DNA from: Mesorhizobium sp.
Lineage (GTDB): Bacteria > Pseudomonadota > Alphaproteobacteria > Rhizobiales > Rhizobiaceae
DNA length: 37,659 nt
NCBI GenBank assembly: GCA_004017275.1
Contig: SAKE01000037.1
Span: 1-37,659, forward strand
Reading direction: 5' to 3'
The notes under the pieces were generated by a model that was not told where the DNA came from, did not search any database, and saw only the letters and a program-made list of their open reading frames with translations. The translations under genes and the position numbers were made by a program. Numbering within the stretch: the first letter of the stretch is position 1; every line of letters begins with the position of its first letter. This document shows, in pieces, positions 33,082 through 37,659 of this stretch.

Positions 33082-33972
33082 ATGAGCGAGGCACTGCAAG
33101 AGTTGATCGATATCGCTGGCCGCCATGCACAGGGGCGACGCACGGCAACGGCGATCCCTCGCGTTTCGATCGGTCGCAGCGAAGTCGCCACGGCGCCAAT
33201 GGCGGGGGTATGGGGGTCGGGGATCCTGTTTGTGCTGCAGGGCGCGAAGACGGTTCTGATCGGAGATCGGACCCTTCGCTACGATCCCGCCAGCTATTTC
33301 ATCTACACTGTCGACACGCCCAGCATCAGCCAGTTGGTCACAGCGAGCGCCAGGCATCCCTATTTGGCGATCGGCTTCACCCTCGACCTGCAGGCCGTCG
33401 CCGCGCTCCTCGTCGAACACGAGCCCACGCTCGGCGGCGACAGTTTCTCCACCTCGCCCGTCAATGAGGACCTGCTCGACGCATTGCGCCGGATAATGCG
33501 GCTGCTCGACCGGCCAGCGGAGATTCCCGTGCTGGCGGCCGCGCTCGAACGCGAGATGCTGTTTCGGCTGCTGCAAGGCCCTCAGGGCGCAAAGCTTCGC
33601 CAGCTTGCACGTGCCGACGGCCATCTGTCCCGGATTGGCCAGGCAGTCGCCTGGATCCGGGCACATTGCCATCAGCCGGTCCGGGTCAGCGATCTGGCCG
33701 AAATCGCCCATATGAGCAACGCTGCCTTTTACCGCCACTTCAAGGCGGCGACGGCGATGAGCCCGATCCAGTATCAGAAACAAATCCGCTTGCTGGAAGC
33801 GCGCCAGCTTCTGGCTGCCCAGCCAGGCAATGTTGCAAGCGTCGCCTTCGCCGTCGGTTACGAGAGCGCTTCCCAGTTCAGCCGGGAGTATGCCCGCCAG
33901 TTCGGGTCGCCGCCCGCGCGTGACGCAGCCCGGCTCTTGGCGGCGGGCGAGGTGGCCGTAGAGGTCATCTAG
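33082..33972 (+). CDS. AraC-family transcriptional regulator
   Basis: A 296-residue regulator with an AraC_N-type cupin sensor (about 30-170; VLQGAKTVLIG, YDPASYFIYTVDTP) and a C-terminal double HTH (about 190-290; MSNAAFYRHFKAATAMSPIQYQK, then VAFAVGYESASQFSREYARQFG). Start taken at the ATG at 33082; the ATG at 33064 is also possible and neither has a strong site. Divergent from the SDR gene. Its stop overlaps the iolR stop by four bases on the opposite strand (CTAG). This AraC_N subclass often pairs with oxidoreductases. Confidence 0.92.
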   Translation: MSEALQELIDIAGRHAQGRRTATAIPRVSIGRSEVATAPMAGVWGSGILFVLQGAKTVLIGDRTLRYDPASYFIYTVDTPSISQLVTASARHPYLAIGFTLDLQAVAALLVEHEPTLGGDSFSTSPVNEDLLDALRRIMRLLDRPAEIPVLAAALEREMLFRLLQGPQGAKLRQLARADGHLSRIGQAVAWIRAHCHQPVRVSDLAEIAHMSNAAFYRHFKAATAMSPIQYQKQIRLLEARQLLAAQPGNVASVAFAVGYESASQFSREYARQFGSPPARDAARLLAAGEVAVEVI

Positions 33973-34835
33973 ATCTTGCGCTTGCGACCCGTGTCGCGCC
34001 GCTTCTCGCCGACGCCCACGGTCAGCGCCATGGCCAGCGCCATCGTCGCCGACAGCGACCGGAAGCCGGCGAAATCAGCCTCGGCGACCTCGAACCAGAC
34101 CTTGGCGAACTGGGCGAGCGGCGAAAACGAGCTGTCGGTGATGGCGACGATCGGCACGCCCTGTTCCGAAATGCTGCGCGCTTCCTCCATGGTGGCAGGC
34201 GCATAGGGCGAGAAGGAGATGGCGATGACGGCATCCGCCGGCGTGGCGAAGCCGATCATCTCGGCATTCAGGCCGGCCGCCGATTCGATCAACTGGTTGC
34301 GGATTTTCAGCTTGCCAAGCGCATAGGCGATATAGGACGCCACCGGGTAGGAGCGGCGCTTGGCCAGCACGTAGATGGTCTCGGCCTTTGCCAGCAGGGA
34401 AATCGCGTCTTCGAGATGCGCATCGTCCAGCGTGCGCGAAATGTCGTTCAGCGAGGTGCTGGCGGCGGCGACGAAGCCGTCGAAGATTGCCCGGTGACCA
34501 GCGCCGCCCTCGGCCTTGGCGCGCAGCGCCTGCAGCCTTTCGTCATAGGATGAGTTGCGCTCGCGCAGCCGTTCGCGAAACACCTGCTGCAGGCTGGTGA
34601 AACCGTCGAAGCCAAGCTGCTGGGCAAATCGGATCAGGGTCGACGGCTGCACACCGGCCGAAGCGGCGATGCTGGCGGCGGTGCCGAAGGCGATATCGTC
34701 GGGATTGTCGAGCGCATAGGCGGCGATCTGGGCGATGCGCTTGGGCAGGCTTTCGCGCCGATCGAGGATCGTGGCGCGCAGCGTCTCGAAGTCGCGAGGT
34801 ACCCGTTCGTCCATCGTCGCTCTGTCCAAGCTCAT
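33969..34835 (-). CDS. iolR: RpiR/SIS-family repressor, IolR
   Basis: A 288-residue regulator: N-terminal RpiR HTH (about 20-95; RIAQIAAYALDNPDDIAFGTAAS, then VQPSTLIRFAQQLGFDGF) and C-terminal SIS sugar-isomerase fold (about 135-265; ETIYVLAKRRSYPVA, VIAISFSPYAPAT, VPIVAITDS). The start at 34835 is the first good ATG; an ATG seven codons later (MDERV) is possible. Divergent from the Gfo/Idh/MocA gene. Its dyad-containing promoter suggests it controls both iolC and that dehydrogenase. The name iolR is from genomic context. Confidence 0.87.
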   Translation of the reverse strand: MSLDRATMDERVPRDFETLRATILDRRESLPKRIAQIAAYALDNPDDIAFGTAASIAASAGVQPSTLIRFAQQLGFDGFTSLQQVFRERLRERNSSYDERLQALRAKAEGGAGHRAIFDGFVAAASTSLNDISRTLDDAHLEDAISLLAKAETIYVLAKRRSYPVASYIAYALGKLKIRNQLIESAAGLNAEMIGFATPADAVIAISFSPYAPATMEEARSISEQGVPIVAITDSSFSPLAQFAKVWFEVAEADFAGFRSLSATMALAMALTVGVGEKRRDTGRKRKI

Positions 34836-34906
34836 GCGTGAAGCGTCCCTCTGTGCCTCATCATAGCCAGCCTGCGCAAGAACGCCATAAAAAATGAGGC
34901 AGACAT

Positions 34907-34927
34907 TCCATTCCAGGAAAAAATGGA
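34907..34927. promoter_or_regulatory. TCCATT-N9-AATGGA dyad in iolR/dehydrogenase gap
   Basis: Perfect 6-bp arms at 34907-34912 and 34922-34927 lie between iolR and the dehydrogenase, and share the TCCAT/ATGGA core with the iolC promoter dyad. TTCC-N6-GGAA also occurs inside. A likely IolR site controlling both genes. Confidence 0.55.
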
Positions 34928-34970
34928 CTAATTCATCCACTTGATGCTTCAGGCAGTGGAGAAACGGAAA

Positions 34971-36080
34971 ATGGTCGGCGTCGGTCTCATCGGCACGGGT
35001 TTCATGGGCAAGTGCCATGCCATCGCATGGAGTGCCGTCGGCGCCGTCTTTCCGGATATTGCCAAGCCACGGCTCGTCCATCTTGGCGAGGTCAATGAGG
35101 AGCTTGCCCGGCGCAAGGCGGGCGAGTTCGGTTTCGCCAAGGCGTCCGGCGACTGGCGCGCCGTCGTCAACGATCCCGAAGTCGATATCGTCTCGCTGAC
35201 CACGCCCAACCAGTTCCATCCGGAAATGGCCATCGCCATCCTCGAAGCCGGCAAGCATCTGTGGTGTGAAAAGCCTATGGCGCCTAGCTTTGCCGAGGCC
35301 GAGGCCATGGCGGAAGCGGCGAAAAAGTCCGGCAAGGTCGCGGCACTCGGCTACAACTACATACAGAGCCCGGCGATACGCCATATCGGCGCGCTGCTCG
35401 ACGAGAAGATCATCGGCGAGGTCAACCATCTGCGCATCGAGATGGACGAGGATTTCATGGCCGATCCTGAAGCGCTGTTCTTCTGGAAGCACGAAGCGGC
35501 TTCCGGCTATGGCGCGCTCGACGATTTCGCCGTGCACCCGCTGTCGCTGGTTTCGGCCCTGTTCGGCCGCGTCGCCAGAGTCATCTGCGATATGGCCAAA
35601 CCCTATGCCGATCGCAAACTGGCTAGCGGCGGCCGTCGCGCGGTGGAGACCTATGACATCGCCAGCGTGCTGATGCACCTGGAAAACGGCATTGCCGGCA
35701 CGCTGCTGGTCAACCGCTCGGCCTGGGGCCGCAAGGGCCGCATCGCCGTCCAGATCTTCGGCTCGAAGGGCTCGATCCTGTTCGACCAGGAACGATCGAA
35801 CGAATTCCAGCTCTACCTCACCGCCGATCGTCCGACCGAACAGGGCTACCGCACCATCCTGGTAGCGCCGCACCACAAGCCTTACGACCTCTTCGTGCCG
35901 GCGCCGGGCCACGGCCTCGGCTTCAATGATCTCAAGATCATCGAGTGCCACGAACTGCTGACGCGGCTTGAAGGCAAGCCGGCGCGGCTCATCGAATTCG
36001 CCGAGGGGCTGGAGATCGAGCGCACGGTGCACGCGATGGCGCGCTCCTTCGAAGAAAAGCGCTGGGTCGATGTGAGGTAG
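34971..36080 (+). CDS. Gfo/Idh/MocA-family dehydrogenase, probable inositol dehydrogenase
   Basis: A 369-residue NAD(P)-dependent oxidoreductase. Rossmann motif VGLIGTGFMGKCHAIA at residues 3-18, the LWCEKPMAPS segment (family EKP motif), and a C-terminal domain with WKHEAASGYGALDDFAVHPL, in which D-F-A-V-H carries the catalytic His. GGAG lies 9 nt before the ATG at 34971; in-frame ATGs at 34941 and 34944 are weaker. Divergent from iolR and with an IolR-like dyad before it, so an inositol- or inosose-type substrate is likely. It resembles IolG-like or related sugar dehydrogenases without being decisive for myo-inositol. Confidence 0.9.
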   Translation: MVGVGLIGTGFMGKCHAIAWSAVGAVFPDIAKPRLVHLGEVNEELARRKAGEFGFAKASGDWRAVVNDPEVDIVSLTTPNQFHPEMAIAILEAGKHLWCEKPMAPSFAEAEAMAEAAKKSGKVAALGYNYIQSPAIRHIGALLDEKIIGEVNHLRIEMDEDFMADPEALFFWKHEAASGYGALDDFAVHPLSLVSALFGRVARVICDMAKPYADRKLASGGRRAVETYDIASVLMHLENGIAGTLLVNRSAWGRKGRIAVQIFGSKGSILFDQERSNEFQLYLTADRPTEQGYRTILVAPHHKPYDLFVPAPGHGLGFNDLKIIECHELLTRLEGKPARLIEFAEGLEIERTVHAMARSFEEKRWVDVR

Positions 36081-36113
36081 TCTCGCGCCCGGCTTTCGCT
36101 TCGCGAAGGTGCT

Positions 36114-36815
36114 TCAGACGGCGGCGGCGGAGGCGTTCGCCTCCCAGCCGCTCACCCAGACCTGCCGCAACCGGTCGCCTTCGCCCTTGAACCGCAAGCC
36201 CGTCGCCTGGCAGTCCTCGATCCGGTCGCTGCGGAAATTGCGGATCGCCTGGCGCAGCTCGCACCAGGCGACGATGTTGGCGGTTTCGGCGTAATAGATC
36301 AGGGCGATCGGGCGGACCAGCCGCTCGGAGGCGCGGCCCATTTCGTCGCGATAGGAGAGGTCAAGCTTCTCCTCGTCGCGGATGGCGCGGCGCACCAGCG
36401 CCAGGTCGATCGCCCCGGTCGAAGGCGCGGCGAACCCCCACGCATGCAACGCATTGGCGTCGAACGCCTGGCGCAAAGGCGGCGGCACCGCACCGGCGAT
36501 CTTGGCGCTGACACGCTTGGCCGCCTGCTTGAGCTCGCTGTCGCCCGTGCGTTCCAGCAGCGCCAGCGACAGGACGATCGCCTCCATCTCCTCGATCGAA
36601 AACATTAGCGGCGGCAGGTCGAAGCCGGGGCGCAGGATATAGCCGATGCCGCGCCCGCCCTCGATCGGCACGCGCATCGCCTGCAATGCGGCGATATCGC
36701 GATAGATCGAGCGCACCGTCACTTCCAGACGCTCGGCAATCGTCGCCGCCGTCACCGGCTGCCGCGCCAGCCGCACGATCTGGATGATCTCGAACAGGCG
36801 TGACGCCTTGCGCAT
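36114..36815 (-). CDS. WYL-domain transcriptional regulator (YafY type)
   Basis: A 233-residue regulator with a DeoR-like winged HTH at residues 1-60 (RLFEIIQIVRLARQPVT, EVTVRSIYRDIAALQAM), a GGRGIGYILRPG linker, and a WYL-type ligand domain (about 140-210; VRPIALIYY...IVAWCELRQAIRNFR). Divergent from a LysE-family exporter. A 22-bp dyad in the shared gap is a candidate operator. The ligand and target are unknown; control of the exporter is inferred. Confidence 0.9.
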   Translation of the reverse strand: MRKASRLFEIIQIVRLARQPVTAATIAERLEVTVRSIYRDIAALQAMRVPIEGGRGIGYILRPGFDLPPLMFSIEEMEAIVLSLALLERTGDSELKQAAKRVSAKIAGAVPPPLRQAFDANALHAWGFAAPSTGAIDLALVRRAIRDEEKLDLSYRDEMGRASERLVRPIALIYYAETANIVAWCELRQAIRNFRSDRIEDCQATGLRFKGEGDRLRQVWVSGWEANASAAAV

Positions 36816-36838
36816 TTTTCACTCGGGGCTCCGATCGC

Positions 36839-36860
36839 AACTGACACACCATCGTCAGTT
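36839..36860. promoter_or_regulatory. AACTGAC/GTCAGTT dyad between WYL regulator and exporter
   Basis: Perfect 7-bp arms at 36839-36845 and 36854-36860 with an 8-nt spacer, in the 129-bp divergent gap. A likely operator for the WYL regulator, next to its own start and about 85 bp before the exporter. Confidence 0.6.
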
Positions 36861-36944
36861 GGGTTGACCTATAGGACCGCCCATCGAGTTGAAAATCAAC
36901 ACATTCCGCTGCGGCCTGGCCGGGCGAAGCGACAGGCAACTGAC

Positions 36945-37580
36945 ATGGACTACGCGGCAAATCTCTGGCTTTTCTTTATCCTGCTGTTCGGCATCATCGC
37001 CGTTCCGGGCATGGACATGCTCTTCGTGCTTGCCAATGCGCTGACTGGCGGCCGCGACAGAGGCCTTGCCGCGACCGGCGGCATCATGGTCGGCGGCATG
37101 GTGCACACGCTGAACGGCGCCATCGGCGTCGGCCTGCTGATGCATTTCGTGCCGATCCTGTTCAAGCCGCTGTTGATTGCCGGCGCCGCCTACATGGCCT
37201 TCATCGGCATCACGCTGATGCGCAGTTCCATCACCGTCGGTCAGGATGGGCCTACCGGCAGCCGTTCCGCATGGAAGGCGTTTCGGCAGGGTTTTGTGAC
37301 CTGCCTGATCAACCCGAAGGCCTACCTCTTCGTGCTTGCCGTCTACCCGCAGTTTCTGAAACCGGACTACGGTCCGATCTGGATGCAGGCGACAATCATG
37401 GGCCTGATGACTGTCCTGACCCAGGCGGCGATCTATGGTGGGCTGGCGATCACCGCCGGCCGCAGCCGTAACCTTTTGATCGCCAATCCGCGTGCTACCA
37501 CTGTTGCCGGCCGGGCGGCCGGGCTGCTGCTCTTCGCGGTCTCGGTGTTTACGGCATGGGAGGGGCTGAGGGCGGCGTAG
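36945..37580 (+). CDS. LysE/RhtB-family exporter
   Basis: A 211-residue inner-membrane protein with about six hydrophobic segments. It has the LysE signature VPGMDMLFVLANALTGGRDRGL (residues 20-41; the family's PGP is PGM here) and the GFVTCLINPKAYLFVLAVYPQF segment. Such proteins export amino acids or related metabolites. The ATG at 36945 begins MDYAANLW; the frame upstream overlaps the regulator gap. Divergent from the WYL regulator. Substrate not predictable. Confidence 0.9.
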   Translation: MDYAANLWLFFILLFGIIAVPGMDMLFVLANALTGGRDRGLAATGGIMVGGMVHTLNGAIGVGLLMHFVPILFKPLLIAGAAYMAFIGITLMRSSITVGQDGPTGSRSAWKAFRQGFVTCLINPKAYLFVLAVYPQFLKPDYGPIWMQATIMGLMTVLTQAAIYGGLAITAGRSRNLLIANPRATTVAGRAAGLLLFAVSVFTAWEGLRAA

Positions 37581-37598
37581 AGATTTCTTGCGAAGAGG

Positions 37599-37659
37599 AC
37601 CCCCACCCTAACCCTCCCCACAAGGGGGAGGGAACGCTGCCGCGCGCTACCCCTTCTTC
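37599..37659. repeat. Palindromic repeat, cut by window end
   Basis: Starts ACCCCCACCCTAACCCTC; CCCTCCCC (37612-37619) and GGGGAGGG (37625-37632) form a hairpin 31 bp after the exporter stop. A different family from the RIME-like copies. It may also end the exporter transcript. Confidence 0.6.

Noticed and set aside
34836..36032. N-terminal extension of iolR as a 687-residue protein
   Set aside because: The extra 399 residues are antisense to the dehydrogenase gene; the RpiR domain begins normally at 34835.

Overview
The window looks like a chromosomal stretch of a Rhizobiales alphaproteobacterium, most likely Mesorhizobium or a close relative. The support is GC-rich codon use, RIME-like palindromic repeats between operons, a myo-inositol (iol) operon with an IolC-DUF2090 fusion, and remnants of rhizobial tRNA genes at island borders. 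The genus is inferred from gene content and style; no search was run.

Region 1 (about 1-16,570) is accessory DNA. It opens with a P4-type tyrosine integrase (minus strand), then a 45-bp 3' fragment of a tRNA-Arg(CCG) gene that acts as an attachment-site scar. A large serine recombinase runs into that scar, so its last nine codons and stop are tRNA sequence. Two small genes lie upstream of the recombinase on the same strand, the first carrying a perfect 26-bp palindrome at its 5' end. A divergent small XRE regulator is preceded by two tandem 14-bp palindromes. From 4,648 to 16,404 comes a run of genes with the look of a defence island: a HEPN-like protein, IS110 and H-NS gene remnants, a Schlafen/AlbA_2 protein, a DUF5677-like gene with a partner, a membrane-anchored ApeA-like HEPN protein followed by an HNH-like gene and a 40-codon basic ORF, a duplicated-domain protein paired with a HEPN-like protein, and one more HEPN-like gene. 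A 23-bp tRNA-Ser 3' fragment at 16,543 marks the far border.

Region 2 (16,600-24,600) is catabolic core-type DNA. A LacI-family repressor is divergent from a sugar ABC transporter (binding protein, two-domain ATPase, permease). Convergent to this is a partial phosphonate set on the minus strand: a DUF1045 2H-phosphoesterase-like gene, phnM and phnN.

Region 3 (24,980-36,080) is inositol catabolism on the minus strand in the order iolC, iolD, iolE, a small DUF3329-like membrane protein, iolB. Palindromic repeat elements sit after iolD, before iolB and after iolB. An iolR (RpiR/SIS) repressor lies 2.6 kb upstream, divergent from a Gfo/Idh/MocA dehydrogenase. Between iolC and iolR are an unrecognised gene and a divergent SDR/AraC pair. 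The iolC and dehydrogenase promoters carry related TCCAT/ATGGA dyads, consistent with shared IolR control.

Region 4 (36,100-37,659) holds a WYL-domain regulator divergent from a LysE-family exporter, with a 7-bp-arm dyad between them, and the start of another repeat at the window edge.

The strongest candidate for something undescribed is the ApeA-like/HNH-like/basic-ORF cassette (11,268-13,894). The duplicated-domain/HEPN-like pair (14,399-15,328) is next.
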